Assembly (NCBI RefSeq): GCF_014655595.1
Contig: NZ_BNBL01000001.1
Span: 1,218,310 to 1,282,309 of the forward strand
Direction: 5' to 3'
Length of the DNA: 64,000 nucleotides
Origin: Streptomyces griseocarneus
Lineage (GTDB): Bacteria; Actinomycetota; Actinomycetes; Streptomycetales; Streptomycetaceae
Shown: positions 37,501 to 47,600 of the stretch, piece by piece
Layout of the letters: each line of letters opens with the position of its first letter
Position numbering within the stretch: the stretch's first letter is position 1
The notes under the pieces: generated by a model
Seen by the model: the letters and a program-made list of their open reading frames with translations, nothing else
Told to the model about the DNA's origin: nothing
The model's database searches: none
Made by a program: the position numbers and the translations under genes

Positions 37501-39885
37501 GTCCTCTGCGGCGGTGACGGAGGTCCGCAGTTCGTCCAGGGCGAGAAGACGGACGAGGTCCTGGTAGTGGCGCAGGGCCATGCCTGCGGAGAGCTTGGCG
37601 GCGTCCTGCCGGCTGTCGGTGAAGACGATCAGTTTGCGTTCGGCGGGGTCGGTGAACTGCTCGGCCAGTTCATCCGACAGCACTTGGTTGATCTTCTCGA
37701 AACCGGTCCTCATCGTCCGTACGGGTGAAGTCAGCCGTGCGGGGTCCGTGATGGCTCTGCGCGTGCGGTCCTTGCTGTAGAGGCGTTCCCAGTCGGCTCC
37801 GCAGCAGGGGCTGCGGGTGGGGAAGGGCGGCAGGGAGGAGAGGGCCAGCTTGGGCTGGCCGGTCTTCCTGTCGACAAGTGTGCTGACGTGGAAGCTCCAG
37901 CCGGTGGTTTTGGTCCCCCCGTTGCTGAGATGTCCGCTGGCGGGGTCATAGGCACTGCGCCGGAAGGCGAACGTGACGTTGCCGTTGTCGGCGGTCCACT
38001 CGGCGTCGTCGTCAGCGCGCTGGGGCTTGGTGGAAGGCCAGTAGACGATGTAGTTGGCTGCCGTGCGGTCTTTGCCGGTCTGGTCGGGGATGCGGGAGAG
38101 GTCGGGGCTGTCAGGCAGCAGGACAGACTTAAAACGTCCGCGTTCGGTGGCGTTCTCGGGGGCATAGCCGCCGAGCATCGCCTCGCCGCAGGACTGGCAG
38201 TAGAGCAGCTCCAGGACGCGGGCGCCGCAGTCGCAGGAGGTGCGCGGGACGGAATAGATCTTGCCGACCGACCGTGCGGGGTGCTGGTACGAGGCGTGGA
38301 CCTCGGGGCATTGGGGGTCGGTGCAGGCCCACATGCCCGCGATGTTGCGGAAGAAGAGATGGATGCGGATTCTGGGCAAGCCGCTGGTGCCGGCAGCCGC
38401 TGCAGCGCGGATGGCGGTCGCTGTTCCGCGCAGGGCCAGGCTGGCCTCTTCCTTGCTGCTGGAGGGGAAAAGTTTCCGGGCGAGGGAGGCGGCCGCCATG
38501 GACGGGACGGAGGGTGCGCTGGATCCGGCGGCGAGTGCGCTGGTCAGCGCCTGTGCTGCGCGGGTGGTGGCGAGCATCTGGGCGGCCTCGGCCGGCTCAG
38601 GTTCAGTGCTGGAGTACTCCGCCAGCTTGGGGGCGGCCGTGGAGATGTCGGCGGGGCCCTGGGCGCGGGGCGCGGCTTCGCCCGGGATGAAGTGGAAGGA
38701 GCTCTCTTCGGCGGCGAAGAATTCCTGGAGGAAACGGCGGTCTGTGTAGCGTGTCTCGTCCAGCGAGGCAGACGCGGCGAGGATCCGGAGCTTGTCGGGG
38801 CGCCCGCTCAGGCCGAGCCGGTGCACGAGATTGCGGATCAGGTACGCAGTTTCGGTGCCTTGCGTCCCCCTGTACATGTGGAGTTCGTCCAGCACCAGGG
38901 TGAACCGGGCGTCATCTCTCGAGGCCAGCCACTGCGCGGTGCCGCGGAAGAAGTCCTCGTCGCGGCTGCGCTGGAGCATCACGTTGAGCATGGAGTAGTT
39001 GGTGATCAGGATGTCGGGAGATGCGTCGTACATGTCCCACCGGCTACGCATCTCCGCGCCGTCCAAGCGGGGTGCGAAGTAGCGGGTGTCCTCTTTTCCG
39101 CTCTCTTCTGCTGCCTTGCCGGCGCGCTCGCTGCGGGCGGCGGTGGCCTTGAGGTAGTCGCGTAGCTCGTCGAGGGCGAAGGACTGGCCTGGGGTGCCGG
39201 TTACGGGCGTACTGCCGGTGAAGCGCCCGAAGTAGAAGCGGTGGCCTTGCCGGTGCTTCCTGAGCCACTCGCGAGCCAGGTCGCTGTCCAGGGCGCGCCT
39301 GAGCCTGACGAGCTGGTCGTCGACGAGCGCGTTCATCGGGTAGAGGATCATGGCCCGGACTGCGGGGAGATGTCCTGTCTCGCCCTCCCGCTGCGGGCGG
39401 TAGTCCGCTGAGGCCCGTTCCCACCATGGGTGGTGTCCGGCGGGGGCACCCTTCCAGTCGCGTGACTCGCGCAGCAGGTCGGCCAGGATGGGCAGAAGGA
39501 ACGCTTCGGTCTTCCCGGATCCGGTGCCCGCGGTGATCACTGCGTTCTGCCCCGCGGGCATGGTGCTTGCCAGGGCCCGTTCCTGGTGGGTGTAGAGCTC
39601 CATGCCCTTCTCGAAGAGCCCGCATTCGGCGAATTCCGCCAGCTCTGAGGGGGCGCCGGCAGCCTTGGCTGATTCCGCGAGGCTGCGCCCGGTGAGGGCG
39701 TATTCCGGCCGGAGTTCGACGAAGGGGTCGGCATAGACGCCGCCGGGCTGGTCGAGCAGGGACCGGCGCTCTGCCTGGAGGGCGTCGTCGCGGAGCCGGA
39801 AGGCGGTGTCGTAGTAGCGAAGGTAGGCCTGGACCAGGGCGTTGTGTGTGGCGAAGGCGTCCAGGCCGGACGGGGGCGTGCTCAT
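34507..39885 (-). CDS. DruE-like giant DEAD-type helicase with DUF1998-like C-terminus
   Basis: 1792 residues; ATG at 39885 overlaps the previous stop. Motif Q/I region LYTHQERALASTMPAGQNAV, Walker A AGTGSGKTEAF near 117-126, DELH box in LVLDELHMYRGTQG near 330, and motif VI QQRVGRAGRRSSPVAAAL near 1155. Zinc-ligand clusters include CTDPQCP, CDCGARVLELLYCQSCGEA, WTCPHCGRRHL and the C-terminal CTSSCPRCLRDYSN near 1655, like DUF1998/MrfA. Size and layout fit DruE, the defining helicase of Druantia. It is last in a three-gene overlapping operon. Alternatives are DISARM-type or Dpd helicases. Confidence 0.75.
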   Translation of the reverse strand: MSTPPSGLDAFATHNALVQAYLRYYDTAFRLRDDALQAERRSLLDQPGGVYADPFVELRPEYALTGRSLAESAKAAGAPSELAEFAECGLFEKGMELYTHQERALASTMPAGQNAVITAGTGSGKTEAFLLPILADLLRESRDWKGAPAGHHPWWERASADYRPQREGETGHLPAVRAMILYPMNALVDDQLVRLRRALDSDLAREWLRKHRQGHRFYFGRFTGSTPVTGTPGQSFALDELRDYLKATAARSERAGKAAEESGKEDTRYFAPRLDGAEMRSRWDMYDASPDILITNYSMLNVMLQRSRDEDFFRGTAQWLASRDDARFTLVLDELHMYRGTQGTETAYLIRNLVHRLGLSGRPDKLRILAASASLDETRYTDRRFLQEFFAAEESSFHFIPGEAAPRAQGPADISTAAPKLAEYSSTEPEPAEAAQMLATTRAAQALTSALAAGSSAPSVPSMAAASLARKLFPSSSKEEASLALRGTATAIRAAAAAGTSGLPRIRIHLFFRNIAGMWACTDPQCPEVHASYQHPARSVGKIYSVPRTSCDCGARVLELLYCQSCGEAMLGGYAPENATERGRFKSVLLPDSPDLSRIPDQTGKDRTAANYIVYWPSTKPQRADDDAEWTADNGNVTFAFRRSAYDPASGHLSNGGTKTTGWSFHVSTLVDRKTGQPKLALSSLPPFPTRSPCCGADWERLYSKDRTRRAITDPARLTSPVRTMRTGFEKINQVLSDELAEQFTDPAERKLIVFTDSRQDAAKLSAGMALRHYQDLVRLLALDELRTSVTAAEDVAAVRAHARGMRSEETTAAIKRLGARNKSDLDALRVALMDDDEPAAAVAEARLSSPPTLDSLAKVNVNTRLLSLGVNPAGPKPSAQRIGDRAWHEFFDWGQQPPALQAGTSDAQKAALSSEDGLLENTLEALFSGAGRDIESLGMGSVTPASVTTDPDGLGRASLRILAELRRFFNLRDPRDKPPARLRDYWKSVAEYRGMDLDDVQAAAEAAWGSDTVREYLIDPRKTAVQPSPRHSWTCPHCGRRHLTPSAGICTRCRSELPTQPVPDDNPEENDYYAWKAASDRAAFRLNCAELTGQTERIEAQSRQARFQQVFLSDPPEVPLVHGIDLLSVTTTMEAGVDIGPLSAVLMANMPPSRFNYQQRVGRAGRRSSPVAAALTICRGRSHDEHYFANPSAITNDPTPPPYLTLERPEILERAMAAEILRLAFRHLGRHGGSASVHGEFGKAQDWADALPAVQDWLAQQSGLLTATAQALTAFTPLQSTKILSRQWQEKLLRRITDVASEPTGAEELSERLAHAGVLPMFGFPTRVRQLYLEVPQKRFPWPPGETIDRDIAMSVSQFAPGGEVVKDGKVFTVTGITEFKPTPRGAKAVAEPLEHSKTVGLCRVCNHVAETPSGEGPCPLCNADNYSVVDLREPAGFRASKPRDFDGVFAWSPYTISSRAAADLSALRFTSWEGAHVHSGPGKRYVVNDNNGNLFSLRRASDNWGGYLAADAAGPSHGDPLQVALGAVLPTDFFFLGPTSAIDQANGYRLNLTPAPPACGSDISQGRRAAWYSLAFLMRSAAAQFLDVGRQELLAGIHPGPHPDGHVAYAFLADALENGAGFSTHLGSPQVIADYMQAVHTYLDALRHTEHAAICTSSCPRCLRDYSNMAYHPLLDWRLAGDLLTVLSRGLASTSTDRARRSLAGLQNLCKGTLLDGDLPGLVFTSRSGPHAVVAKHPLHMCEQDLVSADLQPALDAALEHTQDAGRIIVADWFTLEKSPIQIIEQLQKP

Positions 39886-40841
39886 GCGGTCTCCAGGCGG
39901 CGGTGCAGAGTGCGGGCGATGCGGTCAGCGATGTGGAAAGGAACGCCGTCGTAGTGTTCTGTGTCTGCCGTGCGCAGGCTCGCGAGTCCTGTGCACAGGA
40001 CAGCTGTGCGTTCGTGCGGCAGAGGCAGGGGAGCCCTGAGGTCGGCAGTCAGGCGTCCCAGCGTGCTGCGTCCCAGGCGCCTGGCCTCCTGATCGGCCTT
40101 CCATCGCAGGGGGAAGGCCGACGGGCGGAGCACGTGGTGGATTCCTGACCTGCGGTCGACGCTGTGCCAGGTCTGCTCCGTGGGAGGGACGGAGGTGTTC
40201 TGATGGCCTGGCGCGGCCTGGCGGGAAGGCTCGCGCAGGAGCGCGTAGCGGTCCAGCCGGCCGAACTGGGTGTACTTGTACAGGCCGGGTACGGGTCGGC
40301 GGCCGGTGAGGTTCACGGGGCTGAACCGGCCTGTGACAGGGTCTAGCAGTTCGGCCGGGCTGTCGCGTGCTGGAGGGGCCGTGGCCGGCCCCGGGGTGAA
40401 GGGGCTGAGGGACCTGGCAGAGGACTCGGCCGCACACGGTACGACTGTGGCGCTGATGGCTGCGGCGAACTCATGGAGCCGGGACGGGTCCGTGTACTGC
40501 AGCCATACGGCCGCGGGCAGGGGGAGCTGCGAGTTCTCTGGCTGCTGTGGCATGACCACCGCCCCTCGCTCGCGGTAGAAGCCCGGAGCGGCGGGCCGGG
40601 CGCCGGTGAGCACGGCGGTCTGGGTGTTTCCGGGCAGGTCTGTGATCTCGCAGGGGTTCGCGGTCCACTGGCCGCCGCGCCAGTCGATGGTGACGGCACC
40701 GAGCGCTTCGAGGCGGCTGAGCCACCGGGTGACGGGCCGGCCCTCGCGGCCGCTGGCCCATGAGGCATCGCGGATGAGAGCGCGAAGAGACCCGGTGCCC
40801 TGGTCCGCCATCCAGGAGATGAAGAGGTCCGGGTCAAACAC
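39882..40841 (-). CDS. Middle gene of DruE-like operon, winged-helix-like N-terminus
   Basis: 319 residues from the start at 40841, overlapping the gene before by 8 bases and DruE-like by 4. The first 60 residues (LFISWMADQGTGSLRALIRD, then PVTRWLSRLEALGAVTIDW) look like a winged helix. The Pro-rich middle and LPHERTAVLCTGLASLRTAD C-terminus have no named motif. Tight coupling implies a subunit or loader of the helicase. Not matched to any named Druantia protein. Confidence 0.65.
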   Translation of the reverse strand: MFDPDLFISWMADQGTGSLRALIRDASWASGREGRPVTRWLSRLEALGAVTIDWRGGQWTANPCEITDLPGNTQTAVLTGARPAAPGFYRERGAVVMPQQPENSQLPLPAAVWLQYTDPSRLHEFAAAISATVVPCAAESSARSLSPFTPGPATAPPARDSPAELLDPVTGRFSPVNLTGRRPVPGLYKYTQFGRLDRYALLREPSRQAAPGHQNTSVPPTEQTWHSVDRRSGIHHVLRPSAFPLRWKADQEARRLGRSTLGRLTADLRAPLPLPHERTAVLCTGLASLRTADTEHYDGVPFHIADRIARTLHRRLETA

Positions 40842-42852
40842 GTCCGAAACCCCCTTGCGGGAACTGGCTCAGGGCAGCTTCCCGGTAGCGCCGCCACAAG
40901 GTGGCGTACGGGACGCCTGTCGGGCTGAAAAGAATGATCTTGCTCCAGAAATCCTTGGCGGCGAGGCTCAGAGACCCGATGTCCGGTTCCTCTGGCCGCA
41001 GGAGGATGACGGAGGGTTCCCCGGACGCAGAAATGATCACTAGCCATACCGCTTCGGGCGGGACCGGCACGCGTGCTGTCCCGCCGCCGCAGAGGCCGGA
41101 GGCCCTGCCCTTCCACCACGCAGGCTCCTGCGGCCGCGGGATAGTGAGGAAGCGTCCTTGCGCGGTCAGGAAGCGCGCGTCCCCGCCCAGCGGAACGGCA
41201 ACGGTGTCCGCTGGCGTGCCGGAAACAGGGGCAGCCGGGGCGCCTGCCTGGGGTTCCGCGCCCTGCTCCAGATAGAAGGTGATTTCCGAGCCGTCGGCGC
41301 TGAGCACGTGCTGTCCCGTGGCCAGGCCTTTCCCGCGCAACGCGACCAGGCCTTCGGCGGGCACGGCCAGGGGCTGGCCGTCCAGCATGACCAGTCCGGG
41401 CTCCCGGAATTCCTGGGGGACCATCACGTCGGGCTCACCGCCCAGCAGGAAGAGCGACCGTTGGCGCCATTCCGGCTTTACGCGCAGTCCGTTGCGCAGG
41501 CTCAGCCGGCGTCCCGGGACACAGCGGACGTCCTGGACACCGGAACGGGCCAGCGCCGCGGTCAGCGCTGCCTCGTCGCTGAACTGCAGCTCGGGCGTAG
41601 CTTGCCAGCCCGGCATCGGGACAGGCTCAGGGCGGTACCACTGTTGGCCGGTATCGGCGAGGAGCTTGTGGAGCTGGCTCTGGCCATGCGGGGTGAAGAG
41701 GAAAACGTAGGGCTCGAACACAGTCAGCACGTCGGTCTCTGTCCAGCCCCCGGCGACCGGGTCTTCGCGCAGTGCCAGGACATCACGGCCGCTTTCGATA
41801 CGCACGGCAGTCTTCGCCCCGTACGCGGTGAACCCAAGCCGCAGAGCACTGGCCGGACTGGGTATCGCCCCCGAGAGCGCATACACCTGGCCCCCGGCCT
41901 CCGGCATGAGTTCCAGAGTCCCGCCAGGGTGCTTGAGGGAATCGCTCTCCACCTCGGGCACGGCCTCCGCGTGCCAGCCCACCTCCCACCCCGCGAAAGA
42001 GTCCTCTTCGAGGACCACACGCAAAGGCACCTGGAGGAGGCCGTCGGCACGTCCATACGCGACGGTCCCGTCCCAGCCCTCGAGCAACGCAACCAGCAAA
42101 GGCTCCAGCAGGGACCTGTCGGCATCGGAACCGAGCGCCTGACGCAGCCCCTTGGACAGGCCCTGCGGATAACGGAAGCTCCACAGCTTGAGGTCCCGCA
42201 GCAGCTGCGCACCGTCCGCCCGCTGGCCGGGTGACAGGCGTGCTGCCTGGAAGAACCGGTTCAGGGCCGTGTGGTCGGAGGCCCTGACCAGCGCCTGGGA
42301 CTGGGCGTAGCCGATCTTCGTGTAGGTAGGGTCCTTCCTGACCGTGCTGATGCCACGTGCTCCACCCTGCTCCCGGAGCCATTCGTCCAGACACTCCCAC
42401 TGCTCAACGATGGCGCCGTAGTGGACCTGAAGAGGCTTCTGGTGCTGCCCGCCGCCCCAGGATGGCCGGAGCACTTCGGCAAGGCGCGCGTAGTACGCGG
42501 AAGCCCCGGGTCCCGCCGTGGTCCGCCGCATGCTGGCCGCTGCCAGGACGGCCGCTGCCAGGAGCGGCAGGCAGGGGGGCGGATCCTCGCGCTTTCCGCG
42601 GCCCCAGATATGGCAGCGGTCGGCAACCGGCCGGTACGGGTTCCCGTGCCAGGCCAGTACAGAACTGACCGCGGTGCCGAGTTCCTCGACCTCGTCCTGG
42701 CCCTGAAGGGTGAGCAGTTCCGCCTTGTCGATGAAGAAAAGGACCGGAGCATCCTTGCGGTCCTTGCTGAAGAACTCCCTGGCCAGGCGGGACTGCCACC
42801 ATTCATATGCGGACCAGCGGCTCTGCGGCTGAATCCCGGGTTGCGCAGTCAT
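40834..42852 (-). CDS. First gene of DruE-like operon, unknown 672-residue protein
   Basis: ATG at 42852. The start SRWSAYEWWQSRLAREFFSK and VLFFIDKAELLTLQGQDEVE is alpha/beta; the central region is beta-rich (many LxV/FxF strands), and the end has IISASGEPSVILLRPEE and FSPTGVPYATLWRRYREAAL. No nuclease or ATPase motif was recognised. It overlaps the middle gene by 8 bases, so all three are one translational unit. It could be the sensor subunit of the defence system; that is inference. Confidence 0.65.
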   Translation of the reverse strand: MTAQPGIQPQSRWSAYEWWQSRLAREFFSKDRKDAPVLFFIDKAELLTLQGQDEVEELGTAVSSVLAWHGNPYRPVADRCHIWGRGKREDPPPCLPLLAAAVLAAASMRRTTAGPGASAYYARLAEVLRPSWGGGQHQKPLQVHYGAIVEQWECLDEWLREQGGARGISTVRKDPTYTKIGYAQSQALVRASDHTALNRFFQAARLSPGQRADGAQLLRDLKLWSFRYPQGLSKGLRQALGSDADRSLLEPLLVALLEGWDGTVAYGRADGLLQVPLRVVLEEDSFAGWEVGWHAEAVPEVESDSLKHPGGTLELMPEAGGQVYALSGAIPSPASALRLGFTAYGAKTAVRIESGRDVLALREDPVAGGWTETDVLTVFEPYVFLFTPHGQSQLHKLLADTGQQWYRPEPVPMPGWQATPELQFSDEAALTAALARSGVQDVRCVPGRRLSLRNGLRVKPEWRQRSLFLLGGEPDVMVPQEFREPGLVMLDGQPLAVPAEGLVALRGKGLATGQHVLSADGSEITFYLEQGAEPQAGAPAAPVSGTPADTVAVPLGGDARFLTAQGRFLTIPRPQEPAWWKGRASGLCGGGTARVPVPPEAVWLVIISASGEPSVILLRPEEPDIGSLSLAAKDFWSKIILFSPTGVPYATLWRRYREAALSQFPQGGFGRV

Positions 42853-43652
42853 TCGTCTGATCCGCGGCTTGAGCCAGCCCTGGCTGCTGAACCTTCAGCC
42901 CAGCTTTGCGCAGGCAGCACAACAACCGCGCGCACGTGCATGACACAGCCCCCCACGTCATCAAACCGTGCTGATGAGCAGACAGCACGCCACAGATTTA
43001 TCATCTCGACGCTGTCTGTTCATAGCTGCGGGGCACCTTGAGCGGGAGACGTAGCCAGTTTGTTTAGGCGATTGCTCGAAGAACGCTCGAGTGTTGCTGT
43101 GCAGGTGGATGATGGAGGGATTTTCTCAGCTCTGCCAGACCAGCCCGGCGCAGCCGCCAGAGAAATACGGGCTGCTCCGGGAGGTGAATTTCGGCCAACT
43201 TCCGTCGGTCTTGAGACAAGAGTGCGAGGGTGGTGCCGCGAGTAGTCAGCCAATGGCGCGGGAGGGAGAGTGGGACGCCGTCTCGGATGCAGCAGGCAGC
43301 CTCTGCCCTAGTGGGGCACCGGGGCACTGGGCATGCACGGACAACCAGCCTCGGGCCTGGCTTGGCTACGCCCGGCACGCCGCCCGTTGGGCACCGGGCG
43401 ACGACGAGCGGTACCGGAGCTGGCTTGAGACCAGCGTGTACCGGCCCCCGCTGTCGCCGCCGGCCCAGAGGTGCTCGCCACGGCAGGGGAGCAGCTGGCG
43501 GCCGGCTTTCGGGTGTTCCTGGAGGAGTAGGCCGTGCAGTTCTCCCGTATCTCGGGTCAGCGCGACGTTGCTGCAGGTCAAGTCTGTGCAGCGTGAGGGG
43601 CGAGGGACGTGAGGCATGTTGTGCCGACCCGAGATTCGGACGGGGCCAGGTT
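42853..43652. other. Intergenic with possible small or decayed genes
   Basis: On the minus strand, 43617-43366 (83 codons, with CSNVALTRDTGELHGLLLQ) and 43378-43064 (104 codons, with LTTRGTTLALLSQDRRKLA) have protein-like composition and overlap in different frames. They could be two small coupled genes or one frameshifted gene. No family or strong ribosome site was found. The remaining sequence next to the DruE-like operon probably holds its promoter. Confidence 0.3.
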
Positions 43653-44318
43653 TCAGGTGGTGATGCCGGGGGCCGGGGGCTGGCCGACGAGGTAGATCCG
43701 GTTGCGGAGTTCCGTCTCGGCCCAGTCCAGGTCAGCTCGTAGGTCGAGCCAGACCCGGTCCTTGCGGTTGCCGGGCTGGTCGAGTCCGACGGCGACCCAG
43801 GAGAAGGCGCCCTGGAGGATCTCCCGCTTGCGTCCAGGGCTGGTCACGGAGAGCGCGAAGGGCAGGGCGATGCCGGCCCGGGTGACGATCACGTGGCTCT
43901 CATCGTCCGGTTGGGGGCGGCCTCCGGTGAGGTAGCGCGGAACGTCGAGGACCTTGATCCACTCCAGAACCGCTCCAGGGACCTGTTCGTCCAAGATTTG
44001 CGCGATGGAGTCGCGCACTGCAACGGCGGGCTGGTCACCGAGCCAGTCCAGCCAGTGCTCGGAATCCGTGAGCTTGGAGAAATTATCCTTGGGCGGGCCG
44101 TAGTTCGGATTCTCCACGAACTCGCCGGTCAGCTTCCCGTCTTCGCTGACCTGCCAGAAACCCTGGACGGCTTCCCCCGGGACGTAGCCGTTGGGGTCGC
44201 CGATGAGGTCAGGGTCGATCGCCGCAACCGACCCACCTGGGTTCGCAGCCGCCTCCGCGACGAGCTCGGGTGGAGGCGACTGCAGGATGCGACGCCTCTC
44301 GGCCGATATGTCCCCCAT
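43653..44318 (-). CDS. Hypothetical protein
   Basis: 221 residues from the ATG at 44318 with AAGGGG eight bases upstream; the longer in-frame start at 44432 adds unconvincing sequence. Features include ERRRILQSPPPELVAEAAAN, ENPNYGPPKDNFSKLTDSEH, WLDWLGDQPAVAVRDSIAQI and VTRAGIALPFALSVTSPGRK. It is soluble and mixed alpha/beta, with no recognised domain. Lies between the DruE-like operon and the caspase-STAND gene, same strand as both, with no overlap. Confidence 0.6.
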   Translation of the reverse strand: MGDISAERRRILQSPPPELVAEAAANPGGSVAAIDPDLIGDPNGYVPGEAVQGFWQVSEDGKLTGEFVENPNYGPPKDNFSKLTDSEHWLDWLGDQPAVAVRDSIAQILDEQVPGAVLEWIKVLDVPRYLTGGRPQPDDESHVIVTRAGIALPFALSVTSPGRKREILQGAFSWVAVGLDQPGNRKDRVWLDLRADLDWAETELRNRIYLVGQPPAPGITT

Positions 44319-44698
44319 GTGAATACCCCTTTGCCTGGTTGGTCCGAGGAGGCCAGCACCGCCCCTCCTGGGCATACTTCCATGATCGCTGCCGACCGAC
44401 GTCTCAGGGGCTGGACTGAAGCCGGTTCTCATAGCGGATCACGCGGCAGAGGCTGGTCCGGGCGGCGGTAAGGTCGTCCCCAAGCTCGGTGACTCGCTGC
44501 CGGAGCTCCGCGTTCTCCGTGGTCGCTTGCCGTTCCGCCGCGGACAGCCGCAAGTTCTCCTCAGGGAACCGGCGGCTCAGGTGGTCGCCGGCCCGGCTGC
44601 TCTTCCTGCCATCGGCGCATCGCCTTCTGCCGGCCTGTCGTAACGCGGTACGGGAAGGCGGCCCCGCCGGCTGTCCGAGTGCTGGCGTTGGCGGTCCG
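44319..44698. other. Gap with a coiled-coil relic
   Basis: On the minus strand one frame ending at 44404 reads FPEENLRLSAAERQATTENA, then ELRQRVTELGDDLTAARTSL, a coiled coil like the small proteins (DUF6262 type) that accompany some integrases and transposases. No normal start or upstream partner is present; a TTG near 44560 behind AGGAG could give about 50 residues. Probably a remnant of another mobile element. Confidence 0.3.
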
Positions 44699-47600
44699 TC
44701 ACAGAAGTGTGGCGTCGACCGACAGTGTTGCCAGGCCTGCGGGACCGTAGAGGTGGATCACGAGGCCCGAGGCTCCTTGGCCCGTGGTGATGCCGTGGAC
44801 GGGGGCGCCCGTCAGGAGAGTGTGGATGAGGCCGCCTGTCCGGGGGTCCCAGATTCGGACGCCGCTGGTACTTCCCGTGGCGAGCAGCGTGCGGCCATCG
44901 GGCAGGGGCAGGGCGGCCATGGCGAAGATGTCCGGGGACTCCCAGCCAGTGACCCGGGTCCGGGTGGCCACGTCCCAGATACCGACGTCCGTTCCGTTCG
45001 ACACCGCCAGAAGCAGGCCGCTGTGGCCGGGCAGACTGCACAGCGCGCTGCCATGCCCATGCCGATGGTTCCAGCCAGGCAGCACACCCATGCGATGTCC
45101 TGAGGCTACGTCGATGAGCACGAGCTCCTCGCCGGCACTCGCCACGACGGCGACGTCACCGGAGGGGGACGGAAGCAGGGACCCCAGCAGGCGGACGGCG
45201 GATTCGCCGGTTCCGGCGCTAAGGGGGACCGTGCTGACAGTGGCCTGGCCGGATTCGTGGTCCAGAACCACTGAGGTGAGGTCTCCTTGGTGCCCCGTGG
45301 AAACGCACATTGGCATGCCTCCAGCGGTCCAGGCTATGCACGAAGACAGGGCGGCATGGGATGGTTCCTTGGGGCTGGTCATCACCATCTGCCCGGACAC
45401 GAGATCCCAGACGGACAGGTCACCGCCCGGATCGCTGACGGCCACCCGTGAGCCGGCGGATGACAGCGGCAGGACCTGCCTGACCAGACCGGTCCCGATC
45501 CGCTTCAACAGGACGCCTGTCGTTGCGTCGTGAACCTCGAGCCCGCTGCGGCTCGCGAGGACGAGGACGTCGGTGTCCGGGGCTGCACCCGTGCTGGGCA
45601 GGATGGACCTGCATGCAGACCACGTCGGCGCATTCCGCCGCCGACGGTCCAGTGAGGGCCCCCAGTACACCGACTCTGCCAGCCCGTCCTCGTACAGCGG
45701 CCCCTCGAAGCCCGGATCCCAGACCCTGATGCCCTGCGGGCCTGCTGAGACAACCCGCGGGCCGGCGGGGTCTTCAAGGACCGCGAGGGCATCCACGGAC
45801 GGAATGTCAGCGTCGAACGAGCGGACGGAGCCGGTGCCGAGGCCCTGCAGCACGATACGGCCGCGGGCTACGTAGGCGAATGCCGTCCCTCCGGGCCCCG
45901 CCGCCGCTGTGCCGCCGCCTTCCCGGGTGTGCGCGACCTCCTGATGGGTGAAGGGGTTCCATACCCGCAGAGGTGCCAGAGGATTGGGGGATTCGGCGAT
46001 CAGCAGGTCATCTTCATCCTGGCCCGGCCGGGCGACACCTACCAGGCCTGATACCTGGCTGCCCCCGAAGGAAGGACTTGTTGTCATCCCCGACGCTGGG
46101 TCCCACAAACGGATTCCGCCCTCGCCGCAAACGGCTACCAGCGCCTCGCCGCTCCTCCGGCGGACCACCGCCGACAGCTGCCCGAATGGACTCAGCTGAA
46201 TGCGGGCATGTTCCCGGGTGATGTCCTGATAGCCGGGGGTCTCGAACAGCTTGTTCGCGCGTGGCCTCCACAGAAACGCGCCGCGGCGGGTCAGGACGCA
46301 CAGCTTCCAGAGCGCGGCTCCGTCTGCCAGGACATGCACATCGTGGGGCGCCCGGGGGAGCGGGGTCTGCGCGATGCGCTGCCCGGAGACAGGATCGTAG
46401 ATCCGCACGTCACGCAGCCCTAGCGTGACCAGAAAGGTGCGTCCGCCCGTGGCCAGGATGGTGCGCAGGCGGTGCACTGGCCCCGTGTCCAGGTCCGCAA
46501 TACGCCTGCCTGTCCCGGCATCCCAGATCCGGACCCCGCCAGTCTCGGCCGCCACGGCGATCAGCTGGCGCCCGTCCAGCGTCGGTACCACGCACATGGC
46601 CCTTGTCCGCCCCTGGGCAGGCGCCAGTACGTTCACACGTGCCGCCCACCGCCCCCACGACGTCATCACCGGAAGCCGGTCGTACACCTCTGCCTGCTCG
46701 CCCGGCCCTCGTACGCTCCGGTGGAAGGCGATGCTGCCCAGGCGCGAGGTGCAGTCGGTGTCCTCATCGGTGTACGGCTCGATCAGGGCCGCAGCTGTCA
46801 GGTTCCGTCGCTCGGGGTCCCCGGCGGGCAGGGGCAGAGCAAGGCGCGCGCGCAGGGTGCCGGAGGTCTCCTGGGCGAGAAGTTCCACAGGCACCTCACG
46901 GTCGGTCAGGATGCCCCCAGCCGTGGCATGATGCAGGAGGTGCCTCCGGACGTAGGGGTGTGCCAGGTGCGGCCGGGCCTCTTCCACCAGCCGGGCGAGG
47001 CCACGGGTGATCGCGGCGTGCGCCGCCGTGTGAGTCTGCGGCTCGTCCGGGCGCCACCACGTGGCCTCAGTCGCCGAGGCCGGGGCCAGCAGCCAGTCCG
47101 GGTCGGCCAGCAGGAGGTCGGTCAGCCGCTGGTGCACAGGGCGGTAGACAGTACGGGCATCCTCCTCGGCGGTCGCGAGGTAGCCGGTGAGGCGGCCGGC
47201 CCGCAGGGTGCGGATGGCATGGTCGGCTGCGTCCGCGTCCACGTAGCCGGGCCCGTACACCGCGGAGGCCAGCGCGACCGTGACGGCGGGCCAGACTTCC
47301 GCCCACGGCAGGCCGGCCCCCGGGGCGAACGCGGTCGCGCGCAGCGCGGCGACCAGCAGGTCGGCGGTGATCCCCGTGACGGCGGCCACGGCCTGGACGT
47401 CCTCGCGCAGGAGTCCGGTGGTGCCGTCGGCGAGGCGTCTCAGCCAGCCCGCCTCGTCCAGGTCCTGGCGGACTCCGGCTGTCCTCAGCTGGTCGGCGGC
47501 GATCCGGGCGTCCAGGAAGGAAGGCGCGACCGCCTCCGCGATCCGGTGTGCCGCCGCCTCGGCGGCGTCCCGCGCCTCGTGGTACGGGCTGGTCTGCGGG

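Noticed and set aside
35872..39165. Two plus-strand frames of 425-432 codons over the DruE-like helicase
   Set aside because: Antisense to a helicase with intact motifs and zinc clusters; no starts with ribosome sites.
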